DNA of 64,000 bases from Nonomuraea candida (GTDB taxonomy: Bacteria > Actinomycetota > Actinomycetes > Streptosporangiales > Streptosporangiaceae), in NCBI RefSeq assembly GCF_000725485.1, contig NZ_JOAG01000005.1, forward strand, positions 124,001 to 188,000. Reading direction: 5' to 3'. Position numbers and translations under genes: made by a program. The notes below the pieces were generated by a model. It saw nothing but the letters and a program-made list of their open reading frames with translations. It searched no databases and had not been told where the DNA came from. Below, piece after piece: positions 25,710 to 36,151 of this stretch. Every line of letters starts with the position of its first letter. Positions within the stretch are counted from its first letter, which is position 1.

Positions 25710-26300
25710 ATGACACGCGCCGACAAGGACAAGCCGGTCGTTCTCTCCCACATCTACACCCGCGCGGGAGACGACGGCACGACCGCGCTGGTCGACATGA
25801 GCCGTACGTCGAAGACCGATCCGCGGCTGGCGGCCTACGCCGACGTCGAGGAGGCCAACGCCCACCTGGGCCTGGCCCTGTCACACGGCACGTTCCCCGA
25901 CGAGCTGGCGCGGGCCCTGTCCAGGATCCAGAACGAGCTGTTCGACGTCGGCGCCGACCTGGCCACCCCGGTCGTCGACAACCCGGAGTTTCCGCCGCTC
26001 CGGGTGGAGCAGTCCTACATCGACCGGCTCGAAGAGACGTGCGACCGGTTCAACGCCCAGCTCAAGCCGCTGCGCAGCTTCATCCTCCCCGGCGGCGACC
26101 CCGCCACGGCCGCGCTGCACGTGGCCCGCGTCACGGTCCGCAGGGCGGAGCGCACCACCTGGGCGGCGTTGCAGGCCCACGACGACATGAACCCGCTGAC
26201 GGCGAAATATCTCAACCGCCTGTCCGACCTGCTCTTCGTCGCCTGCCGCGTCGCCCACGCCGGCGACGAGCCCCTCTGGAAACCCGGCGGCACCCGCTGA
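25710..26300 (+). CDS. cob(I)yrinic acid a,c-diamide / cob(I)alamin adenosyltransferase (PduO type)
   Basis: 196 aa. The ATP-binding N-terminus is HIYTRAGDDGTTALVDMSRT. The core helical bundle shows YADVEEANAHLGLAL, IQNELFDVGADLATP, FILPGGDPATAALHVAR, VRRAERTTW and YLNRLSDLLFVACR, all PduO-type hallmarks. It transfers the 5'-deoxyadenosyl group from ATP to cob(I)alamin, making the cofactor for methylmalonyl-CoA mutase. No cobalamin riboswitch is present; the gene looks leaderless. In-frame sequence upstream of 25710 is not family-like. Confidence 0.93.
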   Translation: MTRADKDKPVVLSHIYTRAGDDGTTALVDMSRTSKTDPRLAAYADVEEANAHLGLALSHGTFPDELARALSRIQNELFDVGADLATPVVDNPEFPPLRVEQSYIDRLEETCDRFNAQLKPLRSFILPGGDPATAALHVARVTVRRAERTTWAALQAHDDMNPLTAKYLNRLSDLLFVACRVAHAGDEPLWKPGGTR

Positions 26301-26321
26301 GACCTCGGGCCGCGCCGAAGC

Positions 26322-26445
26322 AGGGCGCTGTACGGCGCCGCCAGTCCACGTCGAGGTACGCGCTGGGCGGCGCCCGCTAAGCCAGGTCCGGGTATGCGTT
26401 GGACGGCGCCGCTAGGCAACGTCGAGGTACGCGCTGGGCGGCGCC
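26322..26445. repeat. 35-36 bp tandem repeat spanning the DUF2550 stop codon
   Basis: Copy A 26411-26445 is the gene's own 3' end (APPSAYLDVA plus TAG). Copy B 26375-26410 would encode APSNAYPDLA plus TAG, copy C 26340-26374 APPSAYLDVD with TGG replacing the stop, and a partial copy D ends at 26339. Each unit ends in GGCGCC on the plus strand. Fills the gap to the convergent adenosyltransferase gene. Confidence 0.9.
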
Positions 26446-26792
26446 GACTCCAGCCACGCCAGGAACCCCGTCATCGCGTCGGCGCTCATGGCCAGCGACA
26501 CGCCCCGGGTGCTGCCCTCGCAGTCGACGGCGAACAGCCCGCCGTCGATCTCACGCCGGGCGGATACGACAAGGCCGCGCCTCGCGATCGCGTGGCGCGG
26601 CCTGAGTCGGACGCCGAGCAGCGGAATCCAATGAAGCTCCCCGTCGGCATAGCGGGCCACCCCGCTCTGCCACCCGCGGTCACCTACACGCAGGCGACAG
26701 GGCACGCTGCCCCGCGACCGGGCCAGCGTCACCCCGCGGAGCACGATGAGGGCGGCCAGCAGCACCACGAGAATCACAACCGTCGCTACCAT
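26412..26792 (-). CDS. DUF2550 family membrane-anchored protein
   Basis: 126 aa. One N-terminal helix (VATVVILVVLLAALIVLRGV), then a small beta-rich domain (VPCRLRVGDRGWQSGVARYA, LHWIPLLGVRLRPRH, GLVVSARREIDGG) and C-terminal MTGFLAWLESAPPSAYLDVA. This gene sits after atpC in many actinomycetes; function unknown, perhaps envelope-related. ATG 26792 begins just before the hydrophobic helix. Starts 28 bp after atpC, so probably the last gene of the atp transcript. Confidence 0.85.
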   Translation of the reverse strand: MVATVVILVVLLAALIVLRGVTLARSRGSVPCRLRVGDRGWQSGVARYADGELHWIPLLGVRLRPRHAIARRGLVVSARREIDGGLFAVDCEGSTRGVSLAMSADAMTGFLAWLESAPPSAYLDVA

Positions 26793-26820
26793 GCCGCCCC
26801 CTGAAAGCCCGCTTGCTCTA

Positions 26821-27222
26821 TTAAACCTCTTCGCCCGCCGCGCGCAGCCGGGCCCTGGCACGCTTGGCCTCGATCGCCGCGTCGGCGTCTTCCTGGTTGG
26901 CCTCGATCGAGGCCTGGGCCCGGTCGAGAGCGTCACGGGCAGCCGCGACGTCGACCTCGGAACCGAGCTCGGCCACCTCGGCGAGCACGGACACCTCGTC
27001 GTCGGCCACGGAGATGAAGCCCCCGTGCACCGCCGCGACGAGGTCACCCTCGCCCTCCCGCTTGACGCGCAGCACGCCGCCCTCGACGAGGACGCCGAGC
27101 ACAGGTGCGTGTTGCGGCATAATACCGATCTCGCCGTCCACGGTCTTGGCAATCACCATGTCGGCCTCGCCCGACCAGATCTCACGCTCGGGTGAGACAA
27201 CCCCTACGCGTAGCTTCGCCAC
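26821..27222 (-). CDS. atpC: F1Fo ATP synthase subunit epsilon
   Basis: 133 aa. Beta-sandwich N-domain (LRVGVVSPEREIWSGEADMV, GEIGIMPQHAPVLGVL) and a C-terminal two-helix arm (AAARDALDRAQASIEANQED, AKRARARLRAAGEEV). It links gamma to the c-ring and, through the C-terminal arm, can inhibit ATP hydrolysis. Last subunit gene of the operon, separated from atpD by 66 bp containing a perfect 15-bp hairpin. Confidence 0.96.
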   Translation of the reverse strand: MAKLRVGVVSPEREIWSGEADMVIAKTVDGEIGIMPQHAPVLGVLVEGGVLRVKREGEGDLVAAVHGGFISVADDEVSVLAEVAELGSEVDVAAARDALDRAQASIEANQEDADAAIEAKRARARLRAAGEEV

Positions 27223-27246
27223 TTGTGTAGGTTCCTTTCCGATCCA

Positions 27247-27279
27247 GGTGGTGGCACGGCCGCGGGCCGTGCCACCACC
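27247..27279 (-). promoter_or_regulatory. intercistronic hairpin between atpD and atpC
   Basis: Perfect 15-bp stem GGTGGTGGCACGGCC / GGCCGTGCCACCACC with a 3-nt loop. It lies 10 bp after the atpD stop and 25 bp before atpC, inside the operon. No T-tract, so I read it as an mRNA-stability or partial-attenuation element adjusting epsilon dosage rather than the operon end. Confidence 0.6.
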
Positions 27280-27288
27280 GTGGGGCGA

Positions 27289-29641
<2,353 letters not shown>

Positions 29642-29644
29642 GTC

Positions 29645-31294
29645 CTACTTCTCCGCCGCCGGACGGACGACCTTCTTGATCTTCTCCTGGCCGACCTCGT
29701 CGGCCGCCAGCGGAGCCACCGGCTCGTCCTTGACCAGCAGCTCACCCGAGGAGGTGGTGAAGCCCTTCTTGAACTCCGTGATGGCGTCCTTCAGGGCGGT
29801 CACCGTGTCGTCGCTCAGCTCGCGGGTCTCACGAATGGTGTCGAAGATACCCTTGTGCGAGGACTGGATGTAGTCGAGGAACTCACCCTCGAAGCGGCGG
29901 ATGTCCTCGATCGGCACCTCGTCCAGCTCGCCCGTCGTGCCCGCCCAGATCGAGGCGACCTCGCGCTCGAGCGAGAACGGGCTGTACTGGGCCTGCTTGA
30001 GCAGCTCGACGAGCCGCTGACCGCGCTCGAGCTGGGCCTTGGAGGCGGCGTCGAGGTCGGAGGCGAAGGCGGCGAAGGCCTCGAGGTCGCGGTACTGCGA
30101 CAGCGACAGACGCAGCGTGCCCGCGACCTTCCGCATGGCCTTGGACTGGGCGGAGCCACCGACTCGCGACACCGAGACACCGACGTTGATGGCCGGCCGG
30201 ACACCGGCGTTGAACAGGTCGGTCTCGAGGAAGACCTGGCCGTCGGTGATGGAGATGACGTTGGTCGGGATGAACGCCGAGACGTCGTTGCCCTTCGTCT
30301 CGATGACCGGCAGACCCGTCATCGAGCCGCCGCCCATGTCGTCGGAGAGCTTGGCGCAGCGCTCCAGCAGCCGGGAGTGGAGGTAGAAGACGTCGCCGGG
30401 GAAGGCCTCACGGCCCGGGGGACGGCGCAGCAGCAGCGAGACGGCGCGGTAGGCGTCCGCCTGCTTGGTCAGGTCGTCGAAGACGATCAGGACGTGCTTG
30501 CCCTGGTACATCCAGTGCTGACCGATGGCCGAGCCGGCGTAGGGGGCGATGTACTTGAAACCGGCGGCCTCGGAGGCGGGAGCGGCGACGATGGTGGTGT
30601 ACTCCATCGCGCCGGCCTCCTCCAGGCGGGCGCGCACCTGCGCGACGGTCGAGCCCTTCTGGCCGACCGCGACGTAGACGCAGCGCACCTGCTTGGTGGG
30701 GTCGCCGGAGGCCCAGTTCTCGCGCTGGTTGAGGATGGTGTCGACGGCGATCGCGGTCTTGCCGGTGCCGCGGTCGCCGATGATCAGCTGACGCTGACCG
30801 CGGCCGATCGCCGTCATGGCGTCGATCGCCTTGATGCCCGTGGCCAGCGACTCCTTCACGGGCTGACGCTGGACGACCGTGGGGGCCTGAAGCTCGAGGG
30901 CGCGCACGCCCTCGGCCTCGATGGCGCCCTTGCCGTCGAGCGGGTTGCCCAGGGGGTCGACCACGCGGCCGAGGAAGTTGTCGCCGACGGGCACGGACAG
31001 GACCTCGCCCGTCCGGCGGACCGTCTGGCCTTCCTCGATGCCGCTGAACTCGCCCAGGATGACGACACCGATCTCACGGGTGTCGAGGTTCAGTGCCAGA
31101 CCGCGCGTGCCGTTCTCGAACTCGAGCAGCTCGTTCGCCATCGCCGAGGGAAGGCCGGAGACATGGGCAATGCCGTCGCCGGCGTCGACGACGGTCCCGA
31201 TCTCCTCGCGCGCGGCGCCTTCCGGTTCGTACGCCTGGACGAAGCGCTCAAGCGCGTCCCGGATCTCGTCCGGCCGGATCGTAAGCTCCGCCAT
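29645..31294 (-). CDS. atpA: F1Fo ATP synthase subunit alpha
   Basis: 549 aa. Non-catalytic nucleotide-binding subunit: P-loop [60 protein letters not shown], arginine-finger region [22 protein letters not shown]-terminal extension ([20 protein letters not shown]), typical of actinobacterial alpha subunits (linked in mycobacteria to suppression of ATP hydrolysis), is present. Start ATG 31294; 23-bp gap to atpH. Confidence 0.98.
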   Translation of the reverse strand: MAELTIRPDEIRDALERFVQAYEPEGAAREEIGTVVDAGDGIAHVSGLPSAMANELLEFENGTRGLALNLDTREIGVVILGEFSGIEEGQTVRRTGEVLSVPVGDNFLGRVVDPLGNPLDGKGAIEAEGVRALELQAPTVVQRQPVKESLATGIKAIDAMTAIGRGQRQLIIGDRGTGKTAIAVDTILNQRENWASGDPTKQVRCVYVAVGQKGSTVAQVRARLEEAGAMEYTTIVAAPASEAAGFKYIAPYAGSAIGQHWMYQGKHVLIVFDDLTKQADAYRAVSLLLRRPPGREAFPGDVFYLHSRLLERCAKLSDDMGGGSMTGLPVIETKGNDVSAFIPTNVISITDGQVFLETDLFNAGVRPAINVGVSVSRVGGSAQSKAMRKVAGTLRLSLSQYRDLEAFAAFASDLDAASKAQLERGQRLVELLKQAQYSPFSLEREVASIWAGTTGELDEVPIEDIRRFEGEFLDYIQSSHKGIFDTIRETRELSDDTVTALKDAITEFKKGFTTSSGELLVKDEPVAPLAADEVGQEKIKKVVRPAAEK

Positions 31295-31317
31295 CTCTAC
31301 TCTGTCTCCCTATTCGC

Positions 31318-32127
31318 CTAGCCGGCCAACCGGCGGCGGACTTCTTCGATTCGTCCCACAATGGTGGTGTCGATGATCTCGTCGCCGATGCGGACCGAGA
31401 ACCCACCGAGCACTCGCTTGTCCACCTCGACGTTCAGGTGCACGTCGCGGCCGTAGGAGGTGCGCAGCCACGTCGTCAGACGCTGCTTCTGCGCCTCGGA
31501 CAGCTCGACCGCGCTGCGCACCACCGCCACGAGGCGCTGGCGCTGCTGGGCCACGAGCTGGCCGACCTCTTCCAGGCCACTTTCCAGGCTACGTCCCCGC
31601 GGGTGCACAACGAGCTGCGTGACCAGCCGCAGGCTGGTCGGGGCGACCTTGCCGCCGAGCAGGTCGTTCAGCAGGGCACGCTTGCCCGCCTCGGACGCGC
31701 CCGCGTCGGTCAGCGCCCGGCGCAGGGCGGGGTTGGCGGCGACGATGCGCCCGAAGCGGAAGAGCTCGTCCTCCACCTCGTCGAGCCTGGACTGGCTCTC
31801 CGCCTCCGCCGCCGCGGCGACGACGCCGAGCCGTTCGAGCACGTCGGGCAGGTCGCTCCCGCGCGACCACCTGGCCGCCACCGCGGCCTCCGCGGTGGCC
31901 AGCGCGGCCTCGCCGACCTTGCCGCCGAGCAGCGCGCGCACCGCGCCCGCCTTCTGCTCGCCCGGCCTGGACGGGTCGGACAGGGCGCGGCGCAGGCCGT
32001 GCTCGCGGTCGAGCAGATCCGCGACCGCGAACAGCTCGTCGGAGAGCGCACCGAGGTCGGCGCTGCCGGCGACCGCGTTGAACCGCTCTTCGACGTCGGC
32101 CAGCGAGGCCCTGCTCAAACCGCGCAT
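31318..32127 (-). CDS. atpH: F1Fo ATP synthase subunit delta
   Basis: 269 aa, longer than the ~180-aa enterobacterial OSCP-like subunit, as usual in actinomycetes. The N-terminal half is helical (GLSRASLADVEERFNAVAGS, LAALSDELF-type SDELFAVADLLDREHGLRRA) and the C-terminal half ends AQKQRLTTWLRTSYGRDVHL, VLGGFSVRIGDEIIDTTIVG. It ties the b-subunit stator to F1. ATG shares one base with the atpF stop. Confidence 0.96.
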   Translation of the reverse strand: MRGLSRASLADVEERFNAVAGSADLGALSDELFAVADLLDREHGLRRALSDPSRPGEQKAGAVRALLGGKVGEAALATAEAAVAARWSRGSDLPDVLERLGVVAAAAEAESQSRLDEVEDELFRFGRIVAANPALRRALTDAGASEAGKRALLNDLLGGKVAPTSLRLVTQLVVHPRGRSLESGLEEVGQLVAQQRQRLVAVVRSAVELSEAQKQRLTTWLRTSYGRDVHLNVEVDKRVLGGFSVRIGDEIIDTTIVGRIEEVRRRLAG

Positions 32128-32678
32128 CAGCGCACCGCCTGCGCGTTGGAGCTCTCCAGCTCGTCGAGGAACCTGTCGACGATGCGGCTCTGGCGGGCCT
32201 CGTCCTCGAGGGACTCGCCGACGATGCGGCCGGCCAGGTCGGTCGACAGACGCCCGATCTCCGCGCGGAGCTGGGCGAAGGCGGCCTGACGGTCCGCCTC
32301 GATCTGGGCGTGCGCCGCCTCGACGAGGCGGCGGGCCTCGGCCTGCGCCTCCTCACGGAGCTCGGCCTTGATCTGGGCGGCCTGCTCGCGAGCCTCCTCG
32401 CGCAGCCGGGCGGCCTCGTGCCTGGCCTCGGCGAGCTGGTCGCGGTACTGCTGCTGCAGGGCCTGGGCCTCGGCCTGGGCCTCTTCCGCCCGCCTGATGC
32501 CGCCCTCGATCGCGTCGGTGCGCTCGGCCAGCGTCTTCTGGATGCGCGGAACGAGCATCCTTCCGACGACGAAGACGACGACGGCGAACGACAAGATACC
32601 GACGACAAGCTCGTAGTCGTGCGGCATGAGCGGGTTGCCGCCCTCCTCCGCCGCGAGGAGCATAGCTGCCTTAATCAT
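32127..32678 (-). CDS. atpF: F1Fo ATP synthase subunit b
   Basis: 183 aa. One N-terminal membrane helix (YELVVGILSFAVVVFVVGRM) then a long charged stator coiled coil rich in Ala/Glu/Gln/Arg (AEEAQAEAQALQQQYRDQLA, KAELREEAQAEARRLVEAAH). Peripheral stalk of Fo. Start ATG 32678 (MIKAAMLLAAEEGG); the next Met is at residue 6 and MPHD at 18, so the first 17 residues could be unprocessed leader. Confidence 0.96.
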   Translation of the reverse strand: MIKAAMLLAAEEGGNPLMPHDYELVVGILSFAVVVFVVGRMLVPRIQKTLAERTDAIEGGIRRAEEAQAEAQALQQQYRDQLAEARHEAARLREEAREQAAQIKAELREEAQAEARRLVEAAHAQIEADRQAAFAQLRAEIGRLSTDLAGRIVGESLEDEARQSRIVDRFLDELESSNAQAVR

Positions 32679-32710
32679 GGACGCAGCCTTTCGTCAGAAT
32701 TCTTCTGGTC

Positions 32711-33013
<303 letters not shown>

Positions 33014-33805
33014 TCAGTGATCTGGGTGCAGCGCGCCGCCGATGTACATCGCAGCCAGCATCGCGAACAGGAACGCCTGCAGGAACTGAATGAACATCTC
33101 GAACGCGGTGAAGATGATGGTCATGACCACGCCGATGATGCCGACGGGGGCCCCCAGCGGGGTCAGCTGCTCGAACAGGAACCAGAAGCCCACCATGCTG
33201 AAGAAGGCCAGCAGCATGTGACCGGCGAACATGTTCGCGAACAGTCGCACCGCGTGCGTGAACGGGGCGATGATCATGTTCGAGAGGAACTCGATCGGTG
33301 CGAGCAGCACGTAGATGAACTTCGGCAGCCCCGGCGGGAACATCATGTTCTTGAAGTAGCCGATGCCACCCTGGTGCTTGACGCCCAGGTAGATCTTGAG
33401 CACGTAGATCGAGATCGCCAGCACCGCCGGGAAGGCGATGTGGGAGGCCACCGGGAACTGCGCGAGCGGGATGACGCCGCTGAGGTTCCAGACCAGCACC
33501 AGGAAGAACAGGGAGAGCAGCAGGCCCATCCAGCGGTCGGCGTCCTTGCCCAGGAAGGGCCGGGCGACCTGGTCGCGGACGAACATGTAGCCGTACTCGA
33601 CCACGTTCTGGACGCCTCGAGGCACGACCTTGGGGTTGCCGAACGCCGCCCAGGTGACACCGATCACCAGGATGGCACTGAGCACCGCCAGCAGAACGGG
33701 CTTGGTGAACCATTCGACCCCGGGGATGATCGGAGGCAGGTTGAACAGTTCGTCAGGCGTAGGCGCCTGGAACTGTGGGGGAGCTGGGGCCGTCAGCGCA
33801 CTCAC
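33014..33805 (-). CDS. atpB: F1Fo ATP synthase subunit a
   Basis: 263 aa. Five to six hydrophobic helices; the essential Arg lies in THAVRLFANMFAGH, and the C-terminal helix FIQFLQAFLFAMLAAMYIGG is conserved. Forms the proton half-channels next to the c-ring. Begins MSALTAPAPPQFQAPTPDEL. It follows atpZ with 67 bp between and precedes atpE by 72 bp. Confidence 0.97.
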   Translation of the reverse strand: MSALTAPAPPQFQAPTPDELFNLPPIIPGVEWFTKPVLLAVLSAILVIGVTWAAFGNPKVVPRGVQNVVEYGYMFVRDQVARPFLGKDADRWMGLLLSLFFLVLVWNLSGVIPLAQFPVASHIAFPAVLAISIYVLKIYLGVKHQGGIGYFKNMMFPPGLPKFIYVLLAPIEFLSNMIIAPFTHAVRLFANMFAGHMLLAFFSMVGFWFLFEQLTPLGAPVGIIGVVMTIIFTAFEMFIQFLQAFLFAMLAAMYIGGALHPDH

Positions 33806-33872
33806 GCGGCGTTCCCTTCATCAACGTCGTAGTGTGGATCACAAGGGTTTCCCTCGGCGGAGTCTCCGCGGG

Positions 33873-34088
33873 TCAGCGAGAGAACTTCCGGTAGGCCAGG
33901 TAGCCAGCGAGCACCAGCCCAAGGACGATGCCTATGGGGAAGAACGCGGACATGTCCAGCCACCGGTCCAGCAACCACCCGATACCGCCATAGACGGCCA
34001 TCCCTGCGAGAAGATAGCTGGGGATTGACCACATGGCGTCGGCGAAGTCGCGACCGTCTTCTTCCGGTCGGCGTTCCTGTGCGCTCAT
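33873..34088 (-). CDS. AtpZ/AtpI family small membrane protein
   Basis: 71 aa, two transmembrane helices (YLLAGMAVYGGIGWLLDRWL, PIGIVLGLVLAGYLAYRKF) after a charged N-terminus. Such proteins precede atpB in many operons and are implicated in Mg2+/Ca2+ handling or c-ring assembly. The GGIGWLLDRW block is typical. Lies 64 bp downstream of the larger AtpI-like gene. Confidence 0.85.
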   Translation of the reverse strand: MSAQERRPEEDGRDFADAMWSIPSYLLAGMAVYGGIGWLLDRWLDMSAFFPIGIVLGLVLAGYLAYRKFSR

Positions 34089-34152
34089 CGCGGCCCCGAC
34101 GATAGCAGGCGAGTAGAGGACTAGTCATATCGGACCCCGTCCAGCGTCAGCC

Positions 34153-34575
34153 TCATGAGTCGCCCTTTCCGGGGACCTTGGCTTCGGGGTCGACGTAAAG
34201 CATTTTGGTCTTCATGAAGGCGCGGACCTCGAAGCCCGTCCAGACCAGGGTGCAGGCCACCACGGACCAGGCGAACGCCTGCGTGTTCCAGACCGTCGTG
34301 TCACGGAAGGCGGAGAGCACGACCATGATCGCGACCACCTTCACGAGGTAGCTCACCATCGCCGCGATCGCCATCATCTGCGGGGAGACGCGGGCCGCGA
34401 ACGACACCGCCACCACGCTGATGGAGAAGAAGACGCCGACGAGCACGGTGCCGAGGGCGGCGCCCAGCGCGCCCTTGCCCCCCGCGAGAAGCAGGGCCAC
34501 GACCACGGCGACCACCCCAACCGCGAGGGTCGGAATCGCGGCGCTCTTGAGTACGCGCACGTCGTTGGCCTGCAT
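34153..34575 (-). CDS. atpI: ATP synthase protein I-like membrane protein
   Basis: 140 aa with four predicted helices (AIPTLAVGVVAVVVALLLAG, AALGTVLVGVFFSISVVAVS, VSYLVKVVAIMVVLSAF, AFAWSVVACTLVWTGFEVRA) and a polar tail MKTKMLYVDPEAKVPGKGDS. Position at the head of the atp operon and the four-helix layout mark it as the actinobacterial AtpI counterpart, probably assisting c-ring assembly. The 130 bp before it, after the MraY-like stop, should hold the operon promoter, but I could not define its boxes. Confidence 0.8.
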   Translation of the reverse strand: MQANDVRVLKSAAIPTLAVGVVAVVVALLLAGGKGALGAALGTVLVGVFFSISVVAVSFAARVSPQMMAIAAMVSYLVKVVAIMVVLSAFRDTTVWNTQAFAWSVVACTLVWTGFEVRAFMKTKMLYVDPEAKVPGKGDS

Positions 34576-34705
34576 CGGTGCTCCATCAGCGAGTTATCAA
34601 GCGAGCGTTTGCTACCTCCATGACCGGTAGGTCTGGAGTCCCTGCTCGTGAAAGATATCACAAGCTCACGGAAGACCGCTTTTACCTGCCGTTTCTAGTT
34701 CGCGA

Positions 34706-36094
34706 TCACTGACGACTCGGAAAGACAGGAATGACCGGATTGCCCTCTGTTGTCGCCCTTTGAGGCGAGGGTCCGTCTCTGGGTGGCATCGGGCGGCGCA
34801 CCTGCGGGTCCGGCATGACCGGCGGCATCGGCGGCATCGGACGCCTGGCCGACGGATCCGGCATGGCACCCGGCATCGGCCGCCTGGCCTGCGGCTCGGG
34901 CAGGATCGGCGGCATCGGCCCAGTCGGCGGGCCGTCGTCGTCATCGGGGTGCTTGCCCCGGGGAGCGGAGTGCGCCCCGCCCCTTCCGCGCCAGCGCGGG
35001 GCCGCCATCAGCACCAGCACGGCCAGCGCCAGCACGGTGACCACCGGGAACATCAGCACCGGCACACCCTCGCGGGACATCAGCACCACGCCGAAGGAGA
35101 ACAGGAACGCCCACGCGTACATGATCAGCACCGAGCGGCGCTGCGAGTGGCCGATGTCGAGCAGCCGGTGGTGCAGGTGGCCGCGGTCGGGCGCGAACGG
35201 CGACAGGCCGCGCGAGGTGCGGCGCACCACGGCCGTGATCAGGTCGACCAGCGGCAGGATCAGCACCCCGGCCGGCAGCAGCAGCGGGAGCAGGACGCCG
35301 ACCTTGTTCATGTCGTCGATGGCGGCCGGGTCGAGCGGGGTCACCGTCACGATGGAGGAGGCGAGCACCAGCCCGATCAGCATGGCCCCGGTGTCGCCCA
35401 TGAAGATCTTCGCCGGATGGAAGTTGTGCGGCAGGAACCCCAGGCAGGTGCCGATGAGCACGGCCGCGATGGCGGCGGTCGCGGTGATGTTGCCGGCGCT
35501 CATGCTCTGCGCCAGGAAGATCGAGTATGCCCAGGTCGCCATGGCCGCGATGCACACGATGCCGGCCGCCAGCCCGTCGAGCCCGTCGACGAAGTTGACC
35601 GCGTTGATGGTCACGACCACGACCAGGATCGTGATGATGGTGCTGAGCGTGGGGTCGAGGCTGATGGAGCCGCCCCAGTCCTTCGGCAGCGGGATGTAGA
35701 GCAGGCGCAGGTTGAAGAAGACGAGCACGCCGGCCGCCGCGATCTGCCCCGCGAGCTTGATGAAGGGGTCCATCCCCCACCAGTCGTCGAGGAAGCCGGT
35801 CACCGTGATGAGCCCGCCGGCCAGGATCAGCGCCATGAGCACGTTGGCGTCCACGTCGGCGTTGAACGCGCCCAGCGCCGCGCCGGTATGGGTGAGCTGG
35901 CCGGCCGTCAGCAGGCCCACGACCAGCCCGCCGTACATCGCCAGGCCGCCCAGCCGGGGCGTGGGCGTGGTGTGCACGTCGCGCTCGCGAACCTCGGGCA
36001 TGGCGCCGATGCGGATGGCGAAGCGGCGCACGAGCGGGACCAGGAGATAGGTCACCGCCGCGGAGATGAGCGCCATGAACAGGTATTCGCGCAC
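34706..36094 (-). CDS. MraY/WecA-family lipid-linked sugar phosphate transferase
   Basis: 462 aa with about eleven membrane helices. Cytoplasmic loops show the family motifs: PTPRLGGLAMYGG, TGFLDDWWG (DD pair), AVNFVDGLDGLAAGI, IFMGDTGAMLIGLVLA and PDRGHLHHRLLDIGHSQRR (HxHH). The WecA-type HIHHRL-like motif indicates transfer of GlcNAc-1-P (or similar) to undecaprenyl/decaprenyl phosphate for cell-wall linkage units. The last ~75 residues are a cytosolic Pro/Met/Arg tail with repeats of P-x-P-x-x-R-R-P-M-P, not part of the enzyme. GTG start at 36094. Upstream of atpI, as in most actinomycetes. Confidence 0.9.
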   Translation of the reverse strand: MREYLFMALISAAVTYLLVPLVRRFAIRIGAMPEVRERDVHTTPTPRLGGLAMYGGLVVGLLTAGQLTHTGAALGAFNADVDANVLMALILAGGLITVTGFLDDWWGMDPFIKLAGQIAAAGVLVFFNLRLLYIPLPKDWGGSISLDPTLSTIITILVVVVTINAVNFVDGLDGLAAGIVCIAAMATWAYSIFLAQSMSAGNITATAAIAAVLIGTCLGFLPHNFHPAKIFMGDTGAMLIGLVLASSIVTVTPLDPAAIDDMNKVGVLLPLLLPAGVLILPLVDLITAVVRRTSRGLSPFAPDRGHLHHRLLDIGHSQRRSVLIMYAWAFLFSFGVVLMSREGVPVLMFPVVTVLALAVLVLMAAPRWRGRGGAHSAPRGKHPDDDDGPPTGPMPPILPEPQARRPMPGAMPDPSARRPMPPMPPVMPDPQVRRPMPPRDGPSPQRATTEGNPVIPVFPSRQ

Positions 36095-36151
36095 GAACCT
36101 AGTTTCCCGGATGCTCCGGCCCTCTGTGACCGGAAAACGACACAGACCTGC

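Noticed and set aside
27247..27279. End-of-operon terminator
   Set aside because: atpC and the DUF2550 gene follow directly on the same strand and no T-tract is present.
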